A DNA stretch of 64,000 nucleotides from contig VZSF01001520.1 of the NCBI GenBank assembly GCA_013398295.1, positions 1,122,566 to 1,186,565 of the forward strand. The letters are read 5' to 3'. Origin of the DNA: Chionis minor (taxonomy: Eukaryota > Chordata > Aves > Charadriiformes > Chionididae). Each line of letters begins with the position of its first letter. Position 1 is the first letter of the stretch. Shown here piece after piece: positions 10,411-21,956 of this stretch. The notes under the pieces were generated by a model. That model did no database searches, was not told the DNA's origin, and was given only the letters and a program-made list of their open reading frames with translations. Made by a program: the position numbers and the translations under genes.

Positions 10411-11439
10411 AGCCCCCCTAAATAAACTGCAATCCGCTACAGGAACCCTGGCTATTTGAGGCTCTCTTAATGCCCCTGAAGGTAAAGCCCCTGCTGCTGT
10501 GTGGAGACTGCAGCTCTTTATGGCTGGAGTCAGAAATTCAGGTCGTCTTTTTCCACTGCTGTTTGTTGGGCATTCAATTTTTATAAAGGTTTTTTTTTTT
10601 TCCCCTAGACAAATACTGAAGGATTCCTCCACAAACAGAAACTGTTTGCAGCAAGAGGAAGAAGCTAGCGTGATGTGAGCACACCGAGCTTGACTTTGCA
10701 ATCCTTAGTCTTGGAATTGGTTCCTTCAAATCAGCGGGCTCTATTCTTTGCTGGTTTAAGTCATCAGTTAATCCTATTCCTTCTTTAAAAAATGAACAAA
10801 CCTGAAGAACTCGTATTTTGTACCCGTGCTACACTTACTTTGCACAACATAAAGAATCTAATGCAGGGCTGCACACAAACAAATGCTTATTGCTAAGCAT
10901 ATGCTTAAATCTCATATTGTTCTGGACATTTTCAAGTGAAGTACCTATTGAAACAGAATTTCCCTGAGCTGAGGCCTTCAGAATGACTCAGGACCCCAGA
11001 CAGCAGACTTACTAAATAGATTTACTCACTAGAGAAAGGGCTGCATATTTGGAATCACTAAAGGGATAATACACAGGAACAAATAAGAAATTAAGCTTAA
11101 AAGGAAACATCAAAAACCCCAGTGTAACAGAGAGCCAGCGGAGGAGAAAAGTGGCATAACGCAGAAAATTAAACACCACAGAGAGAAAAGAGTGATGAAA
11201 TAAGAGAGAAAGGAGGCGAGAGATTACTAGGCAAAGTCACTCTGCCCTCTCTTGAGGGTTATATGGCCTTGATGCACGTAACGCCCAGAGCCAAGGGGAT
11301 GGCAATAGTTACGCCTGTAAAACCTATCACACAGTAGAATATTAAAGCATGGCTCAAAGGCTGCCCTGATCTCTACCGCAGTTGTATACAACAGCAAAAT
11401 TAATCTTGGTACAGTAGAATTTATCATGTGAAAAGGAAA

Positions 11440-12000
11440 TATATATTTGAGATGATGTATAATTTAAGGAAAAAGTAAGGAAAAAGAAACCGTGCGTTAT
11501 CTAAAATAAATATTGTAGAACATGGTAAAGGGGACTCTGTTGGACACCATTACTCATACCAGAAAGACAGAAATGGATGATTTTGGCTCAAAACTTCTAA
11601 TTTTTTTCTTCTTCTCTTTCATAAAAACAAATTATTTTCCTCCCCCTCCCTCAATGAAAGGAAATGTTTTTAAGTAAATAAACAAAATGAGTAACTATAA
11701 AAAGAGAGCGAGAGAGAAGTTGCCAGGTTCTGGAAATAAAAATGAAAAAAAAAAATTCTTTCGAAGCCCTCCTCTGTCTAGAAAGGATGAAGAAAAAAAA
11801 AAAAGGTGTCAGAGGCTGCAATATATTTCTTCAGCCAGTTCATTAAATTAATTCGTAAGCAGTGGCTCTGAAATTATACCCGATGAAAAATGGTCTCAAA
11901 ATTTAAATGGTACAAACTCATCTTATTAGAGGCAAAACATTAAAAAACAAACGCATCTCTTCCCCCCCTCCCCGCCATCGCAGCTTTAATTTCTCTTGGT
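11440..12000. promoter_or_regulatory. AT-rich block next to the 64-nt exon, candidate conserved element
   Basis: About 560 bp of AT-rich, non-repetitive sequence with TTTAATT/TTAATT-type homeodomain words and purine tracts lies just downstream of the small exon at 12037-12100 on the transcript strand. Conservation cannot be tested here; the call rests on composition and position only. Confidence 0.2.
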
Positions 12001-12036
12001 GGGGGGAATGAAAGGCGTTTGATGGATGGCTCTTAC

Positions 12037-12100
12037 CTTATTCATAAGCGAGGATAAAAGAGATGAATTTGCTGAGACTGTGTGGCCATTTGATTCATTA
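12037..12100 (-). CDS. CASZ1: CASZ1 64-nt exon in the central linker
   Basis: Small exon bounded by tgttccag|t and aataag|gtaaga. After completing a Gly codon it reads NESNGHTVSANSSLLSSLMNK (residues 960-980 region), nearly identical to human. It ends on a complete codon. Entry phase 2 and exit phase 0 mean that skipping it would shift the frame, so it should be constitutive in full-length transcripts. The intron on its downstream side is unusually AT-rich for several hundred bases, which may reflect splicing or enhancer constraint. Confidence 0.93.
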
Positions 12101-13280
12101 CTGGAACACACAAACCAACAGGGTTTAGTTAAGATGTGCACAGGGACTGTGAGCACTGAGATTAATCCTTCTCCCTTCAAGCTGCCTCACTCCTCACCTG
12201 CTGCGTCCAGAGGAAGAGAATGATGCCCACCCTCCCTTGGGCAGGCCAAACTCTTTTACTTGTGATAGCCAAGATGAAGAGAAAGAGGATCCCAAATTGG
12301 CAGAATTTAGTTCTTTCAGCTACTAAACTGTCCAAACCTCTTCCTCCGGTGTCCACCCTATCACACTTTTTATTAGCTGACTCACAACCCACCCCATAAT
12401 TGACTCCATCCCGGTAGAACTTTCAAAAATACGCCACAAAACCGGGGCTGATGCTGATGGAAGACTCCCCCTGCCAGGGACACAATCACTATGGCTACAG
12501 CCAAGCATGCCGAAAGGCAACGTTAGTATTTCACATGCAGCACTAATAGTTCTAGTTGACCTAGGACTGGTGGGGTCCCAAACTGAGGCTTGTTTAAATA
12601 AAGTATGGAAAGGAGTGTATACAAGGTCAAAGTGGAGCAGGCTCACTTATCCCCAGTATCAGTTCCTCTGCAGTTTTTCTGCACAGGACAATCCCCAAGC
12701 ACTCCTATTCTCAGTAGAGATGCTGGACTCAGTGGGCCACATGCTTTTAGACAGGCATATTCCCATCTGCGCAAGCACAAAGATTCATCACCATAATGGT
12801 AGATTAGCACGTGCCGGAGCCAGACCAGAGCCAGCCGGACACCCAGTTGTTTCACGTGTCCAATTTCTCTGGGAGGTGCCTCTCTCAAACCTCATTCAAT
12901 GCCCTATTACAGCAGTGCAAAAGCTCCTGCTAAAAGTGTGCTGAAGTGTGGCACTGGAGCAGCCTTCGATCAGCTCGTGATTGCAACGGCAGGAATATCT
13001 AAGTGGAAGGAGCTTTGCCAGTAGCCTGTTTTTCAGAAGGGAGCACAAGAGGTGAGGCTCCTGTCAGAGACTCGGTAGGTGCTTGTTGCTTATGCCTGGA
13101 GAAGATACACTTGAGGGGGTAGAGAGAGCCTCCCTGCCTACAGTTTGGGGGTGTCCAACTCAGCCACTGTGAAACTGCCTTTCATCAACGTGTTGTGTCC
13201 TCTCCTATTACAGGTACGGAAACTTCTCAGAGCTTAATGCTGGAAAGAGCTAAGTGTGCCTGCCTGCGCACTTCTCTCAC
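12101..13280 (-). other. CASZ1 intron
   Basis: Phase 2 intron of 1,180 bp between the 142-nt and 64-nt exons. No repeats or motifs worth naming were seen. Confidence 0.85.
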
Positions 13281-13422
13281 CCATGATCCTTGACGCTCAA
13301 GTCCAAGCTGTGCTCCTGCAAGGAGTCCTGACCGGTGGCAGATGATGATCCCATGGCCTCCACAGGTTCCTGCTTCACCTGAACTGGATTGAACCGTCCG
13401 GGAGCTGCTGGTTGTCCATTCC
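13281..13422 (-). CDS. CASZ1: CASZ1 linker exon with a SUMO-type motif
   Basis: Acceptor ttctcaatcag|gg, donor catgg|gtgaga; 142 nt, residues 912-958. It encodes a Pro/Gln-rich stretch, then VKQE (927-930; DNA 13367-13378), a canonical hydrophobic-K-x-E sumoylation motif where human has VKPE. A second conserved piece HSLDLSVKD lies near the end (human SLDLTVKE). LDLS resembles the core of CtBP-binding motifs but lacks the usual preceding Pro, so this is only a possibility. No ORF prediction shows this exon in frame; it was found from splice sites and phase. Surrounding residues are weakly conserved. Confidence 0.9.
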
Positions 13423-13689
13423 CTGATTGAGAAAGACACCAAAATGAGATGCAAAAATTAAATTAAAAATGTAGGTCTAAAATGAGGTTACAATGGCAAA
13501 TAAATAAGCTAAATCACTAGCACCAGTGCATAAATGGAAAAAGCAAAGAAAATGTGTGGGGGGAGGGAAGTGCTGGGATTGCTGGTCAGCGTTTATTGCC
13601 AAGCTGACATGATGGGTTCTGACGTCCACTCCAGCGTGGAAATTCTTCAAGTGATAATTATTGCAAAATTATGTCAAAGTTGTCCAGGC

Positions 13690-13990
13690 TATGGGCCCTT
13701 TAAAGGAGAAGGGCGGAAGGAGCGTGGGGGAGACCTGATTCTCTGCACAAACTGTCATAACTAATTTGCGGGGCTGCCTCTTAAGCGTTTATTAAAGACT
13801 CTGTTAATGCTGAGGCAATGTGGCAGCTTTCGACTGCTAGTCAAGCCCCCTTTCTCGTCCCCAATCCCAGCGTTGCCGTAGCGACAGCAATGGCCCGCCA
13901 CTGCGCGTGCCCAGCAGGAGCATCTGCCCTGTCGGGGCTATCGAAGGTGACAGTCAATGGGACTGGTTCAAACCGCATGACCTCTTGCCA
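13690..13990. promoter_or_regulatory. Candidate intronic regulatory element with X-box-like site
   Basis: A non-repetitive block with gttgccgtagcgac at 13872-13885, one mismatch from the RFX X-box form (GTTGCC-N2-RGYAAC), flanked by taatttgc and gtttattaaaga words. This is composition and motif evidence only. Confidence 0.22.
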
Positions 13991-14059
13991 GCGCCATCAC
14001 GTTGTCCCCACAAAAAGGGGGAATTCTTCTTTTTTGGGGGGGAGGTTTAGTGCTGAGCC

Positions 14060-14175
14060 CATGAAAGAGAAACTCAAAGGAAGAGAAAAAAGAGGAAAGT
14101 GGGGAAAACGGGAGAACAAATTAAAGAAAAAAAAATTAGGAAGAACAGCAAAGAAAAAAGGAGGGAAAAAAAGTT
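14060..14175. repeat. Polypurine/polypyrimidine tract
   Basis: Over about 115 bp the plus strand is almost all A and G. It is low complexity and could adopt triplex structure; no gene signal. Confidence 0.75.
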
Positions 14176-15369
14176 GCTGACAGGAACATGTCTGCAGAGC
14201 TTTTTTCCACAATCCCCAAGTGACTAAAATATTAATTTACCCTCCGGCAGTACAGCTGACGGCGAGCTGCTTCTCAGACAGCAAGTGGCATTTTATTAAA
14301 AAATAAAGGAAAATAGTTCCCTCAATGACCTTTCTCTGCTTTAGGAAACAATTTTTCAAATAATAATTTTAAAAGTATGTGAAAGTTCCCCTCCCTCTTT
14401 AATCAGATCGCTTCGTCCTACTGCCTCATTTGCTCTCGGGTAGCAGGGAACACGGGCAGCGCTCGCACCCCATGGGCCAGCAGCCCGCCTGCCCTTTCCA
14501 CATCCCAGGGACGGAGGCAGTGGGGCAGCCCAGTGCCCTGGCGTGCTGCCAGACAGAACCTCCCCTCCACAACCCCTTGTGGCCCACCAGGAGCTGACCA
14601 TGTTCAGCAGGAGACTGTGGAGGTACCCTGCGCTCTTGAGGGAGCCCCACGTCCCCGCTGGCAGGGCTGGGCACAGGCAACGACTTGCCCCAGGTCCAGG
14701 TGGCAGCAGGAAGAGCTCCAAGCTGCCCCAGGGGACTTTTCATTCCCATCCTTTACACCTCTCACGGAAGCCCAGCTTGCAAGAACTGAACAGGAGAAAG
14801 GTCTGGTTCGTGGACTGTACCACCACTATCTCCAAACCCACAGGTGGGACAACAGAGCTGGAGCACAGAACCAACCCCCCAGATGAGAAAAATGACTGGC
14901 AATGAGCTACAGGATCAACACCACTAGGTCCAGCCAAAACTCAATACGCTCTGCAGAAGAGGGCTTAGGCTGCTGAATGGCCTGCGAGCGCTGCCAAGCT
15001 TTTTCTTCATTTCAGTTTTTAATACAGTGCCCCACTCTTTTCAGCCTACAGCAAATGAGGCAACACACATGGCAATGCTCTTCTTTCAGATCTGGTAACA
15101 GCCTACTCCATTTGTGGGCAAAGCTGTGTTTCCTGCCTCTCTTCTGGCCAGGTGGATATAGCCAGGCTCCGCAGGAAACCGTGCCAAGACTCCCCTCTTC
15201 AAGGGTTAACTGGACACGACCAAATTTATTCTCCCATTTATGTTCCTTCACTACCTCCTCCCCACCTCCAGTCCCATGGACAACTGGGTGGCTTCTCATT
15301 CACTCCTCTCCAAGTCATCAGGCACTGCTCTTCCTCCCACCACTAGCACAACTGATGAGGGTGACTCAC

Positions 15370-16238
15370 CTGCTTCAAGTGCCACAGAGGGCTTGAGTGC
15401 AGCTGCTGCCAGCCTGGCCATCATAGGAGAGATTAATCCCTTGCTAGCAGAGATCCTTTCCATTATAGATGCCGCTGGAGCTGGAGAAGAAGTAGCTGCT
15501 GCCTCACCAGATCCTGAAATGGCCTGGGATGAGGAATCTGTAGGAGCAGATGATGTTGGATTGGTGCCAGAAGAGCCAGCAGTCATCAGATTAGCTGAGC
15601 TGGCAGGAAGTGGTGTTGAGACCCGACTGGGGATGATGGGGAAGAAGGATCCAGCTGTTCCAGGAAGAGCTGAGTTGGAGAGTGCCAGGGCCAAGGGTAT
15701 ATTGCTGGGAAGAGCCTGGGACAGCAGGCCAGAGATCTTGGTGGCTGGTGTCATGCTGTTGGCAGACTTGCTGGCCTGTGAGGAAGCAAGCTCAGCACCA
15801 GATGAGGGTGCAGCTGGGACTATCAGAGAAACGGAAGACTGCTGACTGGTGGGGGAGGCACTCAGGCTGGAGTTCTTCGAGCTCATAGCGGAGAAGTCAA
15901 TAAGGTCATCATTACTGGACTCCTCTTGCTCATTATCCTTGGACCCCAGGAGAGAGGCAGGCAGGCCCAGCACTCCTGAGCTCCGGATGTGCCGGCGCTC
16001 ATGTTTGCGTTTATGGGAGGTCATCTGGCTGGTGGAGGTGAAGGTGAAGCCACAGCCTGCCCTTATGCAGTGGAAGTGGTTGGTGGCCTTGCTGTAGACA
16101 CAGCCCTCATACTTGCATTCCTCATACTTGTAGAACTTCTTGAAGCCATCCTTGGCATAGGCATCATCTTTGATGTGGTAGCTCTTGTGCTTCTCAATGT
16201 CACACTTGTTCTTGAAGGTGAACGTACACCCAGGTCGC
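15370..16238 (-). CDS. CASZ1: CASZ1 large exon: fingers 3-4 and Ser-rich linker
   Basis: Acceptor cccttgcag|gcg, donor gaagcag|gtgagtc; 869 nt, residues 622-911. It supplies [20 protein letters not shown] for finger 3 (C626, H639, H643) and the whole of module 4 (front pair C663/C668, HFHC 676-679, then C684, H697, H701), followed by a basic [12 protein letters not shown]. The rest is low complexity: an acidic [15 protein letters not shown], a Ser-rich [17 protein letters not shown], then Ala/Ser/Pro/Thr-rich sequence diverged from human. A conserved block [20 protein letters not shown] near the end suggests a functional segment. Module 4 is the only one of 1-4 not split by an intron. Confidence 0.97.
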
Positions 16239-16983
16239 CTGCAAGGGCATCGAGGAGGAAAGGGTGGTTGGCTGTGTGGGCTGGGAGCACAACGCAACTG
16301 CTGTCACCTGCCTCCCTCTGGGATGAGGACAGGGGCCAGTATGGGACAAAAGGGTTGAGGAGCTTTATGTGGGTTAACCTGTGACACCAAGGCGAGCAAA
16401 AACGCTGCCATGTGAGAGAGCTGGGAAGCTTACTCCACCCTGAGGAACAGCCACAATAACATGGGGATGCAGGTACCCACCACTGAAAGTTCCAACCAAA
16501 CCAGCAGCTAAAGGGGGACTAAGGTACAAACTGTGCTTTCCTACTCTTCCTGAGAACAAGACAAATCAATAGAAGAGCATTTGTGTACAGAAGGCAGAGT
16601 ATGGCCTGAAAGGGATGAGCTGGCTGACTGCTGGCTGGAGAGAACTCCAGCATGGAAGCGCCATTAGCAGTGTATTAATGGCTGACTTCAGTCAAACTCT
16701 GAAGAGGGCTGTGGTCTCTTTCACAAATGATTCTAAGACATATTTTCTAGTAGGTACCCTTTCCCCAGATCACCTCAGAGCACACTTCTGCCTTCAGAGT
16801 GGTCTGTGGCAAGATGCTGGAAATCACATCTGCCCTGGCACGTGAGCTCTCTCAAAAGCAGCACTGAGGTCACAGCAGGGAAAACCAAGTCTCTCTGTAT
16901 ACTTCTGAATTTATGACTCGGCAGATGAAGGCAAACAGACCACGCAACTCTGAGGCAGGATCCCTCCCCTTCCCTGCTCTCAC
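16239..16983 (-). other. CASZ1 intron splitting finger 3
   Basis: Phase 2 intron of 745 bp located between the first and second Cys of the classical part of finger 3. Nothing else was recognised. Confidence 0.88.
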
Positions 16984-17156
16984 CTGCAGTGAAAGTGAGT
17001 GGTTTTCTGTCCGTAGAACTGGCATTCCACAGTGCCGCAGTCCTCTGTGGCACGGAACCGCTGAAACCCGTCGTTGATGAGCTGCGTGTTCTTCTTGTGA
17101 AAGTTCTCATGGGTCATCACGTCAGAGGTGCTTGTATAGACCTTGTTACAACCCAC
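16984..17156 (-). CDS. CASZ1: CASZ1 exon, end of finger 2 and start of finger 3
   Basis: Acceptor ctggggtag|gtg, donor ctgcag|gtgaga; 173 nt, residues 565-622. It starts [20 protein letters not shown] (C567, H580, H584 of finger 2), then the linker [18 protein letters not shown], the front pair C604/C609 and HFHC (618-621) of module 3. The last two bases are completed to Arg by the next exon. The 'DGF-x-RF' linker recurs between modules and looks like a fixed spacer. Sequence follows human CASZ1 almost exactly. Confidence 0.97.
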
Positions 17157-18599
17157 CTACCCCAGGCCAAACAAGGAGTCATCAGCACAGTGTTTAACAG
17201 CCTACCATTATTACCAGCAATAATAAACACGAGCAGCACGCACACATTTAATAGTTCCATTTGTGCACTTCTCCTAGGAGTATTAAGTCATCACTTTAAT
17301 TCCCAATCTAAAAACTGATAGAGGAGTTGTGAAAAATACCCAACTTTCTGGGCACGAAACAGTAAGAAAAAAAGGGGGAGGATGCAAAGGGGTAAAAGAC
17401 CAGCTACAGATCATCACGCCTGCTTAGGGAGGCAGTAGGCAGGGTTCCTGCTCTTAAGGAGAAAAGAACGCTGACAGATGCCATTGCTTTTTGTTATCTT
17501 GGAGCGACACCGAGCGAAGTAGGACTTTCATCTATTTGGGGAATACAAAATTGAGTGGGAACGAGTTATCTACCTCTTTAGTCCTTCTGGGAGGCAAGGC
17601 AGGGTGGTGCAACACAAGGCCAATCTTTTGAGCTTGTAATATACAGGTTTCATTCTAGCAAAGCACAAACCCTATGTTCAGCTGGTCTTAGCAAACCGGT
17701 GACTTTTTTTTCCCTGTCACTGTTCAAGACTACCACTTCAATAATTTTAAACTCGTGCAGCAAATGGGTATGGTGTGACGAGGACGGAATGCTGAAAACC
17801 TGCCTTCCTCTGGGTAAAGCGGGCAACTTTGCCATATTGAGTAAAAAAAGAGTGGAATCCGAAAACGTCCTCAGCCCTGCTGAGGGAGGATTCTTTTTTT
17901 TTTCTTTTCTTCTCTAGCACAACGTGTGCCAATGCCTGCACCATCTCAGAAGTGAAGAGAACGAAAACACCACCTCTTAGTTCAGCCCAGGTTGATTCAA
18001 ACAGGCAGTAACAAAACCCATGACAAATACCCAGAAAAAAAAATAAAAAGGATCTCCAGCTATTTCCAATATAAAAGAGCCTCTCTCTCTCCACACTGAC
18101 ACCTTGAAAAAAGACAGACCCTGCACAGCATTAAAAAAAAGAATTAAACAAAAACCTCCTCAGGAATAATTTGCAATGCAGCTCTTGGTGCTAAAGCCTA
18201 AAAAAATGTCAGTTTATATAAACAACTAACTGAATTTTATCCACACCAATTATGGACATAAAGAAAAAAAACGCCATGAGATGGATGGCACAAATTCTGC
18301 CATTTAAGCAGTATTTTCTTTAATTGGGAGTTTATATTCAGACACCTTTCCTGTAAGACACTGCTTACACGGGCATTATTTTACTGGAAGACAGTGGGCA
18401 CAGGATGGAATTACCCATATATAGTTGTGTAAACGAGGGTCTCTATTTGAACTTGGAGTGACTTAAAGGTGTGAAACACTCCTCGTACTCTTAAAAAAAA
18501 ATTAAACAAATCCCATCCTGGTCAATTGAAGAAACTAAACAATCAATATTATGGAAGCATAACAGAAAATGTCCTCAAGAGAAAGTCACATGAAGTTCC

Positions 18600-18800
18600 C
18601 AATTTATCAAATGTTGTAAGCACATGCTTTAACCAGCCCCTATTCAGGCCAGTACTTGAGTGCATGCCTAACATTTAAGTATGTGCTTAAGCCCCATTGA
18701 CTTCAGAGAGCTTACCTGACTTCAAGTTAAACATATGCTGAAGTCTATCCCAGCAAAGCATTTAAGCATGTGATTAAGGCCTTGTGACTTTAACTGGGGT
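18600..18800. repeat. Ancient interspersed repeat with AAGCATGTG words
   Basis: Repeated near-palindromic words (taagtatgtgcttaag, tttaagcatgtgattaa) around 'cccattgacttca' and 'gcaaagcat' resemble a dispersed element common in sauropsid genomes. No family name is assigned. Confidence 0.5.
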
Positions 18801-19447
18801 CTTAAACGGATGGGATAGGGCAGGAAGCGAGACCGCAGTTTTTCAGAACAGAAAAGCTTGCACCAAGGGTTGCCTGATTATTCTACAGCACATTCTTACG
18901 GCAATGGTCAAGGCCACAATTCTAATGAAACAAGTACAGATCAAACCCTCTTATCTGGGGAATGATCAGGGTAAGACCCAAACAATCTGGTGCGTCCATG
19001 TCTAAAAACAGTAAAGGCGTCACAGTTACACCTACGCAGCAACTCCAACTCTGGTTACGCTGCTGTTGAAGCCTGGCTGGCTCCTGAAACAATGCTCCCA
19101 GCCTACACCACAGACAAGTACCACTGGTGAAGGAGATGGAGAACCAGGGGTGTTACGTCTAGATATGTGACAATAAAGTTTAATTATTTTAGAAATTGAT
19201 TATGGAGGAAATTAACCCAGTGTTAAAGGGCAGATGTGTCACAGAAAAGCCTGATTTCAAGGATCAGATTTGAGTAGAGGCAGTGCAGTGGCATCGCAGA
19301 GAGGTCCCTGAATCTCAGAGAACGGGACTTGTTTGAACAAGTGAAGTCCAAGACTGTGAGAAAACCCTGAGACCTGCTTTGCCTCACTGCGTCCACGAGG
19401 CTTCTACAAACAGAGAAAGGTGCTTCCCTTCGCCCTGCCCAGCACTT

Positions 19448-19477
19448 GGCAGGGCAACTGAGGGCAGGGCAACTGAG
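19448..19477. repeat. 15-bp exact tandem duplication
   Basis: ggcagggcaactgag occurs twice back to back, followed by a partial third copy (gacagggcac). It is a local minisatellite seed in an intron. Confidence 0.85.
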
Positions 19478-19701
19478 GACAGGGCACAGAGTCTTCAAAG
19501 AGGTGCCTGGATCAGAAGTGAGCAGGACAAGCTAGGAACGTCGCCCCTTTGCCTCAGGACAGCCCCTTGCTCTCCAACAGGGAAGCGCTGGGCTGCCTGC
19601 ACTCAAGAATCCTTTCGGTCCACCCCAAAAAGGACCCAGCTCAAACAATGGCGCTCCATTTGCCTCACGTGCTACCACCTATTCCCCAGTCCAGCTGTTA
19701 C

Positions 19702-19866
19702 CTGCATGCAGTGGTAGTGTGTGCTTTTCCCATTCAGGTGGCAGCCATGATAGTACACGCTACAGTCATCCAAGGGGCTGAAGCGCATGAAGCCGTGCTG
19801 GAGGGAATTATCACGTTTCTTGTGCATGTTGTAATGCCGAATCACATCCTGTTTACTAGTGAATCT
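19702..19866 (-). CDS. CASZ1: CASZ1 exon, end of finger 1 and start of finger 2
   Basis: Acceptor tatctctccag|aga, donor atgcag|gtaaca; 165 nt, exactly 55 codons (phase 0 at both ends), residues 510-564. It begins [15 protein letters not shown], giving finger 1 its His pair (H520, H524; spacing C-x13-H-x3-H, one longer than the other modules). A conserved inter-finger linker [15 protein letters not shown] follows, then the front Cys pair of module 2 (C544, C551, six residues apart) and HYHC (559-562). Fully conserved with the vertebrate family by eye. Skipping it would keep frame but destroy fingers 1 and 2. Confidence 0.97.
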
Positions 19867-21956
19867 CTGGAGAGATACAGAGACAGACAGTGAGACACAC
19901 GTGATGGGAGTGGGTGAGTAATCCTGGGGGCAGGGTGGTTTTTTTTTTGTTGTTGTTGTTAATAAACTTATGGTACGAGGCGTTTAAAGCTCAGCAGTAA
20001 TCACCCCAAGAGAGTCAGATTAAAGAGGAATTGTGTGCATGTATCTTCTTGGTAAAGGGAAAGTATATACACATGAAAAGATGTAGAGTAAACATGACAC
20101 CGGGGTGATGTCCAGAATATGCTCCCTGCAGCTTTAAGACTGCCATTCTTCTAACATAACTTTAGCTGCTACTATCTCAAGAACTGCTATAGTTAGAAAG
20201 AAAACCGGTGAACTAAACAGCCTACAAGAGAGTAATCCAAGCTTCCAAATCACTCACTGTAGTGGTTAGCAAGACACTGGCTGCCACATTCATGTCAGAC
20301 TAGAAATTGGGAGAAACACTCTGCTCTTTTATAGTATCTTCCCATTTTAAGTCTTGTGCCTCCCCTACAAGGTACGATGGCTTTATTAGGAAAACAGGGA
20401 CACAGACTTTCTTCCAGTCTCAGAAAAAGATGGTTGTAGAGCTCAGAGCTTAATCTGTATGACCAGAATATCCTTTTCAGCCTTTTACCTGCTTGAAGTA
20501 ATGAAGGGGTACCCCACTGTCAAAGCAAGCTAAGTGCCTTTAAAATGAAGCTTTTCATTTCTATTTCCCACAGACATCAATATTTAACAGTGAAGGTGGG
20601 AAAGTAAATCTGATTTTTTTTAAAAAAAAGAAATCAATATCCATTTATTTTGAGGAGTAATTGAAAAGGCCTGTATTCTAATGTTTAACAACTTTTCTAG
20701 TCTCCCTCATAGGAAACAAATGATTATCACTTCCACTCTTTCCTCCTATAATATCAATCCTGATCAATCTCATTGGTATTGACATGGGAATATATGGATA
20801 TAGATTTCAACAGGAATCCCTTGGAGGCTAGAGGTATGATTTCCCAGGGTGTACATACAGGATTGCTATTGCCAATCATCGTTAATTTGTGCCCACTTAT
20901 TACAGAGTGTTACTTATTCTAAAATATATCTCAGCCATAAAATAATTTGCATTTTAAAAAGCAGCCTAAATCCTTATTCCCTGCGAGACCAGACAGCTCC
21001 TTTGCAAGCAGCTCCCAGACTCCTTAGGAAATAATCATGAGGCCAATCATAATAATAGGTTTTTCTGTCTTTCCATCCTTTGTGTTTCTCTCTTTCTGGT
21101 GCAGAGATATCCATGTCACAGTTGGGACAGACTCATCTCGATTAACAAATGCCAGGCTAGGAGGACCACTACACACATCCCAGAGACAAACTCTCCTTTG
21201 ATCAATAGAAACCCACAGTCAAGCTCGGCAGATCCAGATCAACTTCCTAAGCTGTGGTCAGACTCACTCCTTTGAGACCCAAAGGTCTCCTGGGGTAGGG
21301 CTGAAGTTGTGTCTGACGCACAGTGGAGGCAAACTCTGGGATTCCCACTTACACACATGCAGCCTGACCACAGAAATGGCAGTGTCAAACTCCCAGACCT
21401 GGGAAGAGGGTAAACAAACACAGCACGTGACTCGGCTGGCTTGACGTCGCTACCCTGGCAGTTCTCCCAGTAATTACAGCATCGCACATGCTCCTGCCCC
21501 CACGCTTTCCCCGCAAATCCCGGGCTGCTGCTGGTCTTATTGGGTGTTTTGTTGCAGATACTGCTGCTACAATGTCACTCGGGCAGCAGGAGGGAGAGAG
21601 ACATACTAACAGATCAGCATTCCCTAGTTTCAGGCACAATTTGTAGCACAGCAGAATTTATTCTCTTGGTTTCACTGATGTAAATCTGGAGTGGTTCTCA
21701 TTGACTTGAGCTGATCTATATTCTGCTCTTTATTACAGCGGTCTGCGTTTGGTTAAATGGTGTTAGATTAGGTTAAATGGGAACAAAATAGGGTTCTAGT
21801 AAGTTCAAAATATATCTTGCTCTCTCTTACAGAGTGGAAAAGCGAAGGGGCATGTGCATGCACAGGGGAGGAAAGCGAGGAGGACACACCCCTCCCCTAG
21901 GCTATACCCCTTTACATTCAGGTAGCTCTGCTGATAACTTTTTACCACCCTGTTAC
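19867..21956 (-). other. CASZ1 intron splitting finger 1
   Basis: Phase 0 intron of 2,090 bp between the Cys and His ligands of finger 1. Probable old repeat fragments lie near 20355-20440 (MIR-like) and 21660-21745. Otherwise unremarkable. Confidence 0.85.
21660..21745 (+). repeat. Ancient interspersed repeat fragment
   Basis: The words cactgatgtaaatctggagt, cattgacttgagctgat and attctgctc resemble the 'gtgtaaatctggagtaactccattgacttca' dispersed repeat of sauropsids. Diverged; family not named. Confidence 0.45.

Larger units (their letters stand above)
9501..12036 (-). other. CASZ1 intron between linker exons
   Basis: Phase 0 intron of 2,536 bp. It holds probable ancient interspersed-repeat fragments near 9760-9830, 10330-10410 and 10860-10960, and an AT-rich, poly(A)-speckled block from about 11440 to the exon at 12037. 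Confidence 0.8.
13423..15369 (-). other. CASZ1 intron with candidate enhancer and polypurine tract
   Basis: Phase 1 intron of 1,947 bp. Position 13690-13990 looks like a candidate conserved element with an RFX-like X-box; 14060-14175 is a polypurine tract. From 14430 onward the sequence is GC-richer and unremarkable. Confidence 0.8.
17157..19701 (-). other. CASZ1 intron splitting finger 2
   Basis: Phase 0 intron of 2,545 bp. It contains an ancient repeat fragment at 18600-18800 and a 15-bp tandem duplication at 19448-19477. The rest is plain intron. Confidence 0.85.

Noticed and set aside
15240..15845. 201-codon plus-strand frame
   Set aside because: Antisense shadow of the large CASZ1 exon at 15370-16238.
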